Source: Nocardioides sp. (GTDB lineage: Bacteria > Actinomycetota > Actinomycetes > Propionibacteriales > Nocardioidaceae). From it: a DNA stretch of 32,078 nucleotides. Numbering within the stretch: position 1 is the first letter of the stretch; every line of letters begins with the position of its first letter. Made by a program: the position numbers and the translations under genes. The stretch lies in NCBI RefSeq assembly GCF_030655615.1, contig NZ_JAURVJ010000084.1, forward strand, positions 1 to 32,078, in the 5' to 3' direction. This document shows positions 14,700 through 22,320 of the stretch, piece by piece. The notes under the pieces are model-generated. The model did not search any database. It was not told the DNA's origin and saw only the letters and a program-made list of their open reading frames with translations.

Positions 14700-15850
14700 G
14701 CGAGCTCGAGCCACACGGTCGTGCCGCCGCCCGGCGTGGCGACGATGCCCACGGACCCGCCGTGGGCCTGGACGACCCGGCGCACGGTGTCGAGGCCGAT
14801 GCCCGAGCCGAGGTCGTCGCCGGTGAGCCGCACCCGCGGCGCGAACACCCGCTCCCGCTCGCCCTCGGGGATGCCGACGCCGTTGTCGGCGATCTCGATG
14901 CGCCAGCGGTCGTCGAGCTCCCGCGACGTGACGGCGAGCGTCAGCGGGCGGTCGGGGTGGCGGTACTTGGCGGCGTTGTCGAGCAGGTTCTGCAGCACCG
15001 ACCGCAGCTGGACGGCGTCACCGACGACGACCGGCAGCGGGTCGCGCACGACCGCCACGCCGGCAAGCGGGGCGGCGAGGTCGGCAAGCACCTGGTCGAG
15101 GAGCGAGTCGAGTGCGACGGGGCCCGCGCCCATCCGACCACCGAGCGAGGCGTAGACCAGCACCTCGTCGATGAGGGCCGCCATCCGCTCCGAGCTGCTG
15201 ATCGCGCGGTCGAGCAGCCACGACGCGTCCTCGACGCCGTCACGGTCGGCCAGCTCGTCGCGGAGCAGCTCGAGCGACATCGAGACCCCCGCGAGCGGGG
15301 TCTTGAGGTCGTGGCTGACCCGGCCGGCGAACGACGTCAGCCGCTCGTTGGACGCCGCCAGCTCGCGGCTGCGCAGGGTCAGCTCGAGGACGTCGACGAT
15401 CCGCTCGGCCAGCGTGCGGAGCGCCTCGACCTGCGACGCGTCGAGGTCGCGCGGCACCTCGTCGAAGACGCAGAGGGTGCCGATCACGACGCCGTCGAGG
15501 GTCGTCAGCTTGTGGGAGGCGTAGAACCGGACGTTGCCGATGACGCCCGACACGAACGGGTTGTCGTGGAACCGCGGGTCGCGGCTGGCGTCGGGCACGA
15601 CGAGCGGGGTGTCCTCGTCGAGCACCGCCGCGCACATCGAGTCCTCGCGGCGGCAGATCGACCCGTCGAAGCCGTAGGCTGCGACCTGGTGCTGCTCGGT
15701 GTCGGTGATGAGGTTGATGGTCGCCATCGGGGTGCCGCAGATCTTGGCCGCCAGCTCGACGACGGCCAACAGCTCGAGGCGGGGCGGGTGCTCGAGCAGG
15801 TCGTACTGCTCGATGCTCCGGACCCGGCGCCTGTCCTCCGTCGTGCTCAT
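14693..15850 (-). CDS. GAF-domain sensor histidine kinase, orphan
   Basis: A 385-residue soluble histidine kinase. A GAF domain covers about residues 20-155 (ATINLITDTEQHQVAAYG, CVFDEVPR). It is followed by the HisKA dimerisation helix with phospho-acceptor His180 in GRVSHDLKTPLAG, and an HATPase domain with N-box NLLDNAAKY, G1 DNGVGIPEGE and G2 GSGIGLDTVRRVVQAHGG. No transmembrane segment is seen. No response regulator is encoded nearby, so its partner is elsewhere. The GAF contains several cysteines (SICRREDSMC) that could sense redox state or bind a ligand, but this is speculative. Confidence 0.92.
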   Translation of the reverse strand: MSTTEDRRRVRSIEQYDLLEHPPRLELLAVVELAAKICGTPMATINLITDTEQHQVAAYGFDGSICRREDSMCAAVLDEDTPLVVPDASRDPRFHDNPFVSGVIGNVRFYASHKLTTLDGVVIGTLCVFDEVPRDLDASQVEALRTLAERIVDVLELTLRSRELAASNERLTSFAGRVSHDLKTPLAGVSMSLELLRDELADRDGVEDASWLLDRAISSSERMAALIDEVLVYASLGGRMGAGPVALDSLLDQVLADLAAPLAGVAVVRDPLPVVVGDAVQLRSVLQNLLDNAAKYRHPDRPLTLAVTSRELDDRWRIEIADNGVGIPEGERERVFAPRVRLTGDDLGSGIGLDTVRRVVQAHGGSVGIVATPGGGTTVWLELAT

Positions 15851-15858
15851 CGCAGTCG

Positions 15859-15864
15859 AGAATA
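15859..15864 (-). promoter_or_regulatory. -10 box TATTCT for the histidine kinase gene
   Basis: TATTCT on the minus strand is a near-consensus -10 box. It lies 8 bases before the ATG at 15850, giving an mRNA with almost no leader. There is no Shine-Dalgarno and no obvious -35 box. Confidence 0.5.
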
Positions 15865-15889
15865 GCCAGCCCGCACCGGCCCGGCGGCT

Positions 15890-16678
15890 CTAACGCAGCA
15901 GCTCGTTGTAGTCGTAGCGAAAGAGCACCCCGTCGGATGAGTCGCGCAGCGTGGCGACCACCGGCGGCACCGAGGTCGTGACCCCGGACTCGGCGAACCG
16001 GACGACGTAGGTCGACGTCCCGGTCACCGCGTCGACGCGGTCACCCCCCGGCGTCTCGACCTCGATGCTCGCCACCCCCTCGGGCAGGGGCAGCTCGACG
16101 TCGTAGAGACGGCGGGTGCACGAGGCCGGGGCCTCCTTGGGGCAGAGGAGTCCGAAGTCGACGCCGCTCTGCCGGACCACCTCGTCCTCGTCGAGCGGGC
16201 CTGTGTCGAGCGGCTCTGGCGCCGTCACCTCCTCGCCCGGGAAGCCGAGCGTGCACGTGCGCCATCGGTCCCCTTGCGCCGACACGAACGTCGCGGTGCT
16301 CCCCTCGGCGTCGGTGACCTGGGCGTCGAGGAGCCAGCCGTCGAGCGTGGCGTCGACCGTGACGCAGCCCGCCAGGACGACCGCGTCCTGGCCGGTGGGC
16401 TCGGGCGGGGTCGTGGGGGCCGTCGGGGTCTGGCCGGCGGAGTCGGTGGCCGTCGTGGGTGGCGCCAGCGGCTGCTCGGCCGCTCGTTCGTCGGGTACGA
16501 CGACCGCGACGGCCACCGCGACGGCCGCGGCCGCCGCGACGAGGGCGACCGCGCCGGCCGTCGTACGACGCCGGCGGAGGGCCCTCCCCCGGGCGGCCAC
16601 GTCGGCGACGCTGAAGCCCAGCGGCCGGCCGGTGTCGTCCGCGACGTCGTCGAGGAGGTCGGTGATCCGGTCGTTCAT
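15890..16678 (-). CDS. Single-pass membrane protein encoded after the sigma factor
   Basis: A 262-residue protein with a cytoplasmic N-terminus of about 38 residues (MNDRITDLLDDVADDTG...), one transmembrane helix rich in Ala and Val (about residues 39-62), a Thr/Pro/Ala-rich linker, and an extracellular domain with several cysteines (AGCVTVDATLDGW, WRTCTLGF, LLCPKEAPASCTRRLY). The layout is that of membrane proteins co-encoded with SigE-type ECF factors in actinobacteria. The cytoplasmic part is short and lacks the HxxxCxxC motif of zinc anti-sigma factors. The ATG overlaps the sigma stop by one base (TGATG). A regulatory link to the sigma factor is inferred from the operon only. Confidence 0.8.
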   Translation of the reverse strand: MNDRITDLLDDVADDTGRPLGFSVADVAARGRALRRRRTTAGAVALVAAAAAVAVAVAVVVPDERAAEQPLAPPTTATDSAGQTPTAPTTPPEPTGQDAVVLAGCVTVDATLDGWLLDAQVTDAEGSTATFVSAQGDRWRTCTLGFPGEEVTAPEPLDTGPLDEDEVVRQSGVDFGLLCPKEAPASCTRRLYDVELPLPEGVASIEVETPGGDRVDAVTGTSTYVVRFAESGVTTSVPPVVATLRDSSDGVLFRYDYNELLR

Positions 16679-17190
16679 CAGAGGTCCTCCGTCGCGAGGT
16701 CGAGGCCGGTGTCGGCCAGCGAGACCCGCAGCTGGTCGAGCGCCCGGGCGGTCTGGCTCTTGACGGTCCCGCCGTCGATGCCGAGTGCGGTGGCGGTGTC
16801 GGCGACGGACAGGTCGGCGAAGTAGCGCAGCACCACGCAGGCGCGGCGCCGGTCGGGCAGCTCGCGCAGCGCGGCGAGCACGGCCAGCCGCCGCTCCGTG
16901 GGCGCCATCGGGTCGACGCGCCCCTCCGGCAGGGTCTCGGTCGCGACCTCGCGGCGCCACGGCCGCCGGGACTGGTCGACGACGGCGGTGGCGACGGCCC
17001 TGTGGGCGTAGGCGTGGGCCGAGCCGCGGCGGCGGATCCGCGGCCACGCGACATAGACCTTCACCAGGGCGTCCTGGGCTGCATCCTCCGCGCGCTGCCA
17101 GTCGCCGCAGAGGAGGTAGGCCGTGCGCCGCAGGCTGCGCGCCGAGCCGGCCACGAACTCCTCGAAGTCCGCGGTCTGGTCGGGTCTCAT
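16678..17190 (-). CDS. ECF sigma factor, SigE family
   Basis: A 170-residue extracytoplasmic-function sigma factor. Region 2 is near residues 10-75 (FEEFVAGSARSLRRTAYLLCGDWQRAEDAAQDALVKVY, recognisable by AEDAAQDALVKVY). Region 4 is near residues 105-160, with LPDRRRACVVLRYFADLSVADTATALGIDGGTVKSQ in part and the helix-turn-helix ending in TVKSQTARAL. The ATG at 17190 is taken; a TTG at 17205 would add five residues. No strong Shine-Dalgarno is seen. It is the first gene of a two-gene operon with a membrane protein. Target promoters cannot be read here. Confidence 0.92.
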   Translation of the reverse strand: MRPDQTADFEEFVAGSARSLRRTAYLLCGDWQRAEDAAQDALVKVYVAWPRIRRRGSAHAYAHRAVATAVVDQSRRPWRREVATETLPEGRVDPMAPTERRLAVLAALRELPDRRRACVVLRYFADLSVADTATALGIDGGTVKSQTARALDQLRVSLADTGLDLATEDL

Positions 17191-17232
17191 GCGGATGAGA
17201 CGCAACGAGGGGCCCGCGGGGTTGCTCGGGGA

Positions 17233-17826
17233 TCAGCCGAGTCCGGGAGCGCCCCAGATCGCGAGCCACCGCGCGGGGTCCTGCTCGACGGGCAGCTCGT
17301 TGCTGAGCGCGTCGCGGACCTGGATCTCGAGCAGGTCGTCGCGACGCTGCTCGCCGCCGGGCACTGGCGCGAAGGGATAGAACGTGCCCTGCTTGTAGAG
17401 GTAGACCAGCCCGAGCCGGCGGCCGCTGCTGTCGGCGAACGGCACCAGCGAGCAGAGCAGCGCAGGCCCGAACCCCGCGCCCTCGAGAGTGGTGTTGACC
17501 GCGTGCAGGTCGGTGCAGAGCCCGCCGAGGTCGCCGGCCTCGGCATCGTACGGCGGGTGGTCGACCTCGAGCCAGGTGAAGCCGAAGCCGTCGGTCGTCA
17601 CCCGCACCCCCGCCTCGGTCGCGGCAGCCAGCAGGTCGAGCACGTCGGTCTGGGCGTCGGCGAACGCCGGCCCGGCCGCAGCCCGGTAGCAGACGGAGCC
17701 GTCGCCGGTCGGGACGAGACCGAGCGACGCCTGCAGCGTCATCGCCGCCGACGGCACCTGGAAGAGCGCGTCGAGGTCGGCCTGCTTGGGCTTGCTGCGG
17801 CCGAGGATCGAGTCGAGGAAGCCCAT
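17233..17826 (-). CDS. pspAB: PspA-associated protein PspAB
   Basis: A 197-residue soluble protein beginning MGFLDSILGRSKPKQADLDALFQVPSAAMTL in part. The MGFLD/LGRSKP start, the VCYRAAAGPAF stretch and the C-terminal DARWLAIWGAPGLG-like end (here QDPARWLAIWGAPG) are what I recall for actinobacterial PspAB. It is last in the order pspA-pspAA-htpX-pspAB, seven bases after htpX. Its biochemical role is not established; an envelope-stress role is inferred from the neighbours. Confidence 0.85.
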   Translation of the reverse strand: MGFLDSILGRSKPKQADLDALFQVPSAAMTLQASLGLVPTGDGSVCYRAAAGPAFADAQTDVLDLLAAATEAGVRVTTDGFGFTWLEVDHPPYDAEAGDLGGLCTDLHAVNTTLEGAGFGPALLCSLVPFADSSGRRLGLVYLYKQGTFYPFAPVPGGEQRRDDLLEIQVRDALSNELPVEQDPARWLAIWGAPGLG

Positions 17827-17833
17827 CAGAGGA

Positions 17834-18739
17834 TCATGCCGTGGGCCGGTCGAGCTCGGCCTGGATCCTGGCGAGCTGCTCGAGCCGCTTGGCGAGCGGC
17901 GGGTGGGTGGACGAGATGCCCTTGAGGTTGATGGGCGCGATGCAGAGCGCGCTGGCCGCGTTGACCTGGCGTAGGTCGCGGCGAGTGCTCTGGCTCATCT
18001 CGCCGGAGATCTTCTGCAGCGCCGAGGCCAGCGCGGCGGGCTTGAGGGTGAGGTAGGCGCCGGCGCGGTCGGCTGACAGCTCGCGGTAGCGCGAGAGCAG
18101 GCGCAGCAGGACGAAGCTCACGGCATAGACGACGAGGCTGACGACCAGGACGATGATCCACAGGGGCGGGCCGCTGTTGCTGTCGCGGCGACCGCCGCCC
18201 ATGAAGCCGAGGCCGCCGTACTGCGCGCCCTGGGTGAGCATGCCGGCCGAGATGCCGGCCGAGGACGCCACGGTCATCACCAGGACGTCGCGGTGGGCGA
18301 CGTGCGACAGCTCGTGGGCGAGAACGCCCTCGAGCTCCTCGGCGGTGAGGGTCTGCAGGATGCCGGTGGTGACGCAGACGACCGCACGGTCGGGCGAGCG
18401 GCCCGTGGCGAAGGCGTTGGGCACGGCGATGTCGGCGATGCCGACGCGCGGCTTGGGCATGTCGGCGAGGGCGCAGAGGCGGTCGATCATCCCGTGCAGC
18501 TCGGGAGCCTCCTGCGGGCTGACCTCGCGGGCGTTCATCGCACGCATGGCGATCTTGTCGGACGTGGACCACTGGTAGATCGCCAGGCCGATGCCGCCGA
18601 CGGCGACGATGACGCCGATGCCCGGGCTGTTGACCGCCAGCACCGCGACCAGGGCGACGAACAGCCCACCGAGCAGAAACATGACCAGCGTCATCCGGGC
18701 GGTCAGCCCGGCATCGCCGATGAACCTCGTCCTTGCCAT
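17834..18739 (-). CDS. htpX: Membrane zinc metalloprotease HtpX
   Basis: A 301-residue M48 protease that degrades damaged membrane proteins. There are two N-terminal membrane helices (about 14-34, 38-56). The zinc site is HELSH (His142, Glu143, His146), with the third ligand in RELSADRAGA. Two further hydrophobic segments lie around residues 150-215, the region before RELSADRAGA, with a Gly-rich GGGRRDSNSG loop between them. VPNAFATG, another family motif, is present. It lies within the psp cluster, which fits a role in membrane stress. Confidence 0.95.
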   Translation of the reverse strand: MARTRFIGDAGLTARMTLVMFLLGGLFVALVAVLAVNSPGIGVIVAVGGIGLAIYQWSTSDKIAMRAMNAREVSPQEAPELHGMIDRLCALADMPKPRVGIADIAVPNAFATGRSPDRAVVCVTTGILQTLTAEELEGVLAHELSHVAHRDVLVMTVASSAGISAGMLTQGAQYGGLGFMGGGRRDSNSGPPLWIIVLVVSLVVYAVSFVLLRLLSRYRELSADRAGAYLTLKPAALASALQKISGEMSQSTRRDLRQVNAASALCIAPINLKGISSTHPPLAKRLEQLARIQAELDRPTA

Positions 18740-18795
18740 GCCCCGAGTCTGTCCGACGGACCTAGCCGTGTGACCAGGCGGGGATCAGGTGGGAG

Positions 18796-19104
18796 TCAGC
18801 CGGGGATGAGTCCGTCGTCGGCGAGCAGCTCGCGGACCTCCTCGATGGAGGAGTCGCCGTCGGGCAGGATCAGGTCGGACTCGTCGAGCGCGTCGACCGC
18901 GTGGGCGACGCCGACGGTGCGGACACCCTCGAGCAGCGCCAGCAGCGCCGGGCGGAACGTCGCCTCGTCGTCGGCCGCGATGGCCGCCTCGACGGCGGCG
19001 TCGAGCTCGTTGAGCCGGTCGAGCGCGGTGTCGGCGACGTCGTACTGACCCTCGCCGAGGATGCGGATGATGAGGCCGGTCTTGTCGGCGGAGGTCTCGG
19101 TCAC
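18796..19104 (-). CDS. pspAA: PspA-associated protein PspAA
   Basis: A 102-residue acidic soluble protein: IIRILGEGQYDVADTALDRL at the start, then LNELDAAVEAA and a C-terminal acidic DGDSSIEEVRELLADDGLIPG in part. The IRILGEGQY motif is typical of PspAA. The start is the GTG at 19104, decided by GAGGGG six bases upstream; the frame is open further upstream without a better signal. It lies between pspA and htpX on the same strand, 67 bases after pspA. Confidence 0.88.
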   Translation of the reverse strand: MTETSADKTGLIIRILGEGQYDVADTALDRLNELDAAVEAAIAADDEATFRPALLALLEGVRTVGVAHAVDALDESDLILPDGDSSIEEVRELLADDGLIPG

Positions 19105-19171
19105 CGGGGTCCCCTCGGAGTTGTCTGGCGGAGGAGCGCAGCGGGGGAGGCAGAGAACTTCGTGGGGTGGT

Positions 19172-19957
19172 TCATCGTGGCGTCTCCCCCTCGACCTGCT
19201 TGGTGAGCGGGTCGGCCGCACCGGGCGACCCGGCCCCGAGCTGGCCGGGGGCCTGGGGCGCGGAGAGGCCCTTGAGCCGGGCGAGCTCGAGCTCGACGTC
19301 GGACTGGTGGCTCATCGACTCGAGCTCGCGGGAGATGTCGTCGCTGCCACCGGGGTTGGTGACGTCGTCGAGGGCGCCGGACGAGATGAGCTCGTCGATG
19401 GCACCGGCGCGGGCCTGCATCGTCGCCGTCTTGTCCTCGGCGCGCTGGATGGCCATGCCGACGTCGCCCATCTCCTCGCCGATGCCGGAGACGGCCTCGT
19501 TGATGCGGGTCTGGGCCTCGGCGGCGGTGTAGGTCGCCTTGATCGTCTCCTTGCGGGTGCGGAAGGCCTCGACCTTGGCCTGCAGCCGCTGCTGGGCCAG
19601 GATCAGCTTCTCCTCCTCGCCCTGGAGCTGCGCGTGCTGCGCCTGGAGGTCGGAGATCTGCTGGGCGAGGCCGGACTTGCGGGTCAGCGCCTCGCGGGCG
19701 AGGTCCTCGCGGTCCATCTGGAGGGCCTTCTCGGCCTGGGTCTGCAGCTTGGCGGCCTGCTGCTCCATCTGGGCGACCTGCAGCTCCACGCGCTTGCGGC
19801 TCGTGGCCACGTCGGCGACGCCCCGGCGTACCTTGGACAGCAGCTCGAGCTGGCGCTGATAGCTGTAGTCGAGCGTCTCGCGGGGGTCCTCGGCGGCGTC
19901 GAGCGCCTTGTTGGCCTTGGCCCGGAAGATCATGCTCATCCGCTTCATCATGCTCAT
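19172..19957 (-). CDS. pspA: PspA/IM30 phage-shock protein
   Basis: A 261-residue, almost fully alpha-helical coiled-coil protein that binds and protects the inner membrane under stress. The amphipathic N-terminus is MSMMKRMSMIFRAKANKALD, followed by ALDAAEDPRETLDYSYQRQ and long Gln/Ala/Glu-rich heptads (residues 60-180). The C-terminal part is low complexity (SAPQAPGQLGAGSPGAAD). It heads the order pspA-pspAA-htpX-pspAB. The ATG follows a TAGGGT box by 6 bases with no Shine-Dalgarno, so the mRNA is probably leaderless. No pspBC or pspF gene is present, as expected in actinobacteria. Confidence 0.94.
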   Translation of the reverse strand: MSMMKRMSMIFRAKANKALDAAEDPRETLDYSYQRQLELLSKVRRGVADVATSRKRVELQVAQMEQQAAKLQTQAEKALQMDREDLAREALTRKSGLAQQISDLQAQHAQLQGEEEKLILAQQRLQAKVEAFRTRKETIKATYTAAEAQTRINEAVSGIGEEMGDVGMAIQRAEDKTATMQARAGAIDELISSGALDDVTNPGGSDDISRELESMSHQSDVELELARLKGLSAPQAPGQLGAGSPGAADPLTKQVEGETPR

Positions 19958-19963
19958 GGGCTC

Positions 19964-19969
19964 ACCCTA
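19964..19969 (-). promoter_or_regulatory. -10 box TAGGGT for pspA
   Basis: TAGGGT on the minus strand is a strong actinobacterial -10 box. It is followed by 6 bases and the pspA ATG, the classic leaderless spacing. The 61-base gap is shared with the divergent DUF3043 gene. Confidence 0.6.
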
Positions 19970-20018
19970 TGCCGCGGCCGCAAGATCGGCGACGGGGTCC
20001 GGGTACCCTGATCGGGCC

Positions 20019-20573
20019 ATGAAGCTGCGTCGTCGCAAGTCCGAAGAAGCCACCTCCGAGACGGTCACCCTGACCAAGGCCGGGGGCAAGGGCCGCCCCA
20101 CCCCCACCCGCAAGGAGGCCGAGGCGGCCGCCCGCGCGCGGGCCAAGGTGCCGCGCACCCGCAAGGAGCAGATGGCGGCCCAGCGCGCCGCCAAGGGCGA
20201 GTCGAGCCAGAAGATCCGTCAGGGCATGAAGGACGGCGACGAGCGCTACCTGCTGGCCCGCGACAAGGGCCCCGTGCGCCGCTTCATCCGCGACTTCGTC
20301 GACGCCCGCTTCGGCTTCGCCGAGATCGTCATCCCGCTGATGTTCGTCGCGATCGTCTACAACCCGCTGATCATCCCGCTCTTCGCCGTCCTGGTCGTCG
20401 ACCTGGTCGTGCTGCGGCTGCGGCTCCGCAAGGAGCTCACCCGCCGCTTCCCCGACGAGTCGCTCAAGGGCACGACCTACTACTCGATGACCCGCGCGAT
20501 GCAGATGAAGTTCATGCGGCTGCCCAAGTCGAAGGTCAAGATCGGCACCAAGCTGCCTGAGACGTATCGGTGA
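20019..20573 (+). CDS. DUF3043 membrane protein
   Basis: A 184-residue protein with a long basic cytoplasmic N-terminus (residues 1-95, rich in Lys/Arg, KGRPTPTRKEAEAAARARAK) that could contact nucleic acid or lipid. Two membrane helices follow (about 100-120 and 122-137: EIVIPLMFVAIVYNPLIIPLF), then a basic C-terminus (SKVKIGTKLPETYR). It matches the actinobacterial DUF3043 family, whose role is unknown to me. The ATG follows a TACCCT box by 9 bases. It is divergent from pspA and convergent with the aldo/keto reductase gene across a repeat. Confidence 0.88.
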   Translation: MKLRRRKSEEATSETVTLTKAGGKGRPTPTRKEAEAAARARAKVPRTRKEQMAAQRAAKGESSQKIRQGMKDGDERYLLARDKGPVRRFIRDFVDARFGFAEIVIPLMFVAIVYNPLIIPLFAVLVVDLVVLRLRLRKELTRRFPDESLKGTTYYSMTRAMQMKFMRLPKSKVKIGTKLPETYR

Positions 20574-20582
20574 GGGTGGGAG

Positions 20583-20705
20583 AAACGTCGGTCAAGGTGG
20601 AGATTTACCGCTGACCCGGTGGTTCTCCCCTTCTGCGCCGAAACTTCGTACGAGAAGGCGGAGATTCACCGCTGAGGCGGTGAATCTCCACCTCCTGCGA
20701 CGAAA
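20583..20705. repeat. GGAGATT-hairpin repeat, two tandem units of about 60 bp
   Basis: Two related units begin at AAAC (20583 and 20641), and the start of a third (AAACT) is at 20703. The second carries a perfect 13-bp hairpin, GGAGATTCACCGC-TGAG-GCGGTGAATCTCC (20660-20689). The first carries an imperfect version (20599-20628). Both are followed by CTGCG[C/A]CGAAAC. The repeat fills the gap between the convergent DUF3043 and aldo/keto reductase genes and probably ends both transcripts. A third, diverged copy lies at 26998-27059 on the other strand. Confidence 0.9.
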
Positions 20706-20715
20706 CTCCCCCGCC

Positions 20716-21726
20716 CTACCCGAACGACTCGGACCGCCGCGGCGACCTCGTCTTGGCGGCGTCACGCTCGACCACGTCGCCCACGACGTCGTCGATGGCC
20801 TGGAGCGCGTCGGCGTCGATCGTGACGCCGGCGGCCTTGACGTTGTCGGTGACCTGCTCGGGGCGCGAGGCGCCGATGATGGCCGAGGAGACGTTGGGGT
20901 TCTGCAGGGTCCAGGCGACGGCGAGCTGGGCCATCGTCAGGCCCGCGTCGTCGGCGATCGGCTTGAGGCGCTGGACGCGCTCGAGGACGTCGTCCTCGAG
21001 CCAGCGCTTGATCATGTCGGCGCCGCCCTTCTCGTCGGTGGCGCGCGAGCCGGCGGGCAGGTCGGCCCCGGGCAGGTACTTGCCCGTCAGCACGCCCTGG
21101 GCGATGGGCGACCAGACGATCTGTCCCAGTCCGAGCTCCTCGCACGTGGGCACGACCTCGGACTCGATGACGCGCCAGAGCAGGTTGTACTGCGGCTGGT
21201 TGGAGACCAGCGGCACCCGGAGCTCGCGGGCCAGCTCGGCGGCGGCCCGGATCTCCTCGGCGCGCCACTCCGAGACCCCGATGTAGAGCGCCTTGCCCGC
21301 GCGCACGACGTCGGCGAAGGCCAGCATCGTCTCCTCCAGCGGCGTCTCGTGGTCGAAGCGGTGGGCCTGGTAGAGGTCGACGTGGTCGGTCTGCAGACGC
21401 TGCAGCGAGCCGTCGATCGACTCGAGGATGTGCTTGCGCGACAGCCCGTGGTCGTTGGGGCCGCCGGGGCCGGTCGGGAAGAAGACCTTGGTGAAGATCT
21501 CGAGTCCCTCGCGCCGCTCGCCGGCGAGGGCGTTGCCGAGCACCGTCTCCGCTGCGGTGTTGGCGTAGACGTCGGCGGTGTCGAAGGTCGTGATGCCCTC
21601 GTCGAGGGCCTGGCGCACGCAGGCGAGCGCGGCGTCCTCCTCGACCTGCGAGCCGTGGGTGAGCCAGTTGCCGTACGAGATGGCCGAGACGCGCAGGCCA
21701 CTCGCTCCGAGGTTGCGGAACTCCAT
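20716..21726 (-). CDS. Aldo/keto reductase, Kv-beta-like
   Basis: A 336-residue NADPH-dependent oxidoreductase with a TIM-barrel fold. The catalytic tetrad is visible: Asp and Tyr in TFDTADVYANTAAE, Lys in EIFTKVFFP, His in DLYQAHRFD. LSRKHILESIDGSLQRLQTDHVDLYQ is the class pattern (quoted part: RKHILESIDGSL), and the C-terminal cofactor motif is IIGASRPEQVTDN. The Kv-channel beta-subunit/YghZ-like subgroup is suggested by the FPTGPGGPNDHGLSR loop. The ATG at 21726 starts at the usual MEFRNLGASGLRVS. The physiological substrate is unknown. Confidence 0.92.
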   Translation of the reverse strand: MEFRNLGASGLRVSAISYGNWLTHGSQVEEDAALACVRQALDEGITTFDTADVYANTAAETVLGNALAGERREGLEIFTKVFFPTGPGGPNDHGLSRKHILESIDGSLQRLQTDHVDLYQAHRFDHETPLEETMLAFADVVRAGKALYIGVSEWRAEEIRAAAELARELRVPLVSNQPQYNLLWRVIESEVVPTCEELGLGQIVWSPIAQGVLTGKYLPGADLPAGSRATDEKGGADMIKRWLEDDVLERVQRLKPIADDAGLTMAQLAVAWTLQNPNVSSAIIGASRPEQVTDNVKAAGVTIDADALQAIDDVVGDVVERDAAKTRSPRRSESFG

Positions 21727-21771
21727 GCCACCCAACATAGGACCGGCCCGGATGGCTGCGATGATCGGCCC

Positions 21772-22320
21772 ATGAGCAACGGACCCACGGCCGACGTCTC
21801 CGTCCGCGTCGCGTGGGCCGACGACGCCGAGGCGATCGCCTCCGTCCAGGTGCGCTCCTGGGCCGAGCAGTACGCCGGGCTGCTGCCGGCCGGGTCCGTC
21901 CCCGACGACCCGGCGCCCGTGGCCGAGGCCTGGCGGGCCTCGCTGGCCCGGTCGGCCGACGCGCGCAACCGGGTGCTGGTGGCCCTGGAGCGCAACCGCG
22001 TCGTGGGCTTCGCGGTCACGACGCCCGCTTCCGACCCCGACTGCGACCCGGTCTCCGACGGCGAGCTGGCCGAGCTGGTCGTGCTGCCCGACGAGGTCGG
22101 CAAGGGCCACGGCAGCCGGCTGCTGCAGGCGGTCGTCGAGACCCTGCAGGCCGACCGGTTCACCCGGGCCGTCAGCTGGGCCATCGCCACCGACGACGCC
22201 CGGCGGGCGTTCCTCGTCGGCGCCGGCTGGGACGCCGACTCGGCCCACCGCGAGCTCGACCTCGACGGCAGTGGCGCCACCACCATCAAGCAGATCCGGC
22301 TCCACACCGACCTGTCGTGA
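21772..22320 (+). CDS. GNAT-family N-acetyltransferase
   Basis: A 182-residue single GNAT domain. VRVAWADDAEAIASVQVRSW is the first strand and helix, ELAELVVLPDEVGKGHGSRLL holds the acetyl-CoA loop (K-G-H-G-S), and RAFLVGAGWDADS is the usual late motif. The ATG at 21772 is 45 bases from the divergent aldo/keto reductase start, with a weak GATGAT box 6 bases upstream. Its stop overlaps the azlC start (GTGA), so it is the first gene of a three-gene operon. The substrate is unknown; the pairing with an amino-acid exporter may hint at an amino acid or derivative. Confidence 0.88.
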   Translation: MSNGPTADVSVRVAWADDAEAIASVQVRSWAEQYAGLLPAGSVPDDPAPVAEAWRASLARSADARNRVLVALERNRVVGFAVTTPASDPDCDPVSDGELAELVVLPDEVGKGHGSRLLQAVVETLQADRFTRAVSWAIATDDARRAFLVGAGWDADSAHRELDLDGSGATTIKQIRLHTDLS

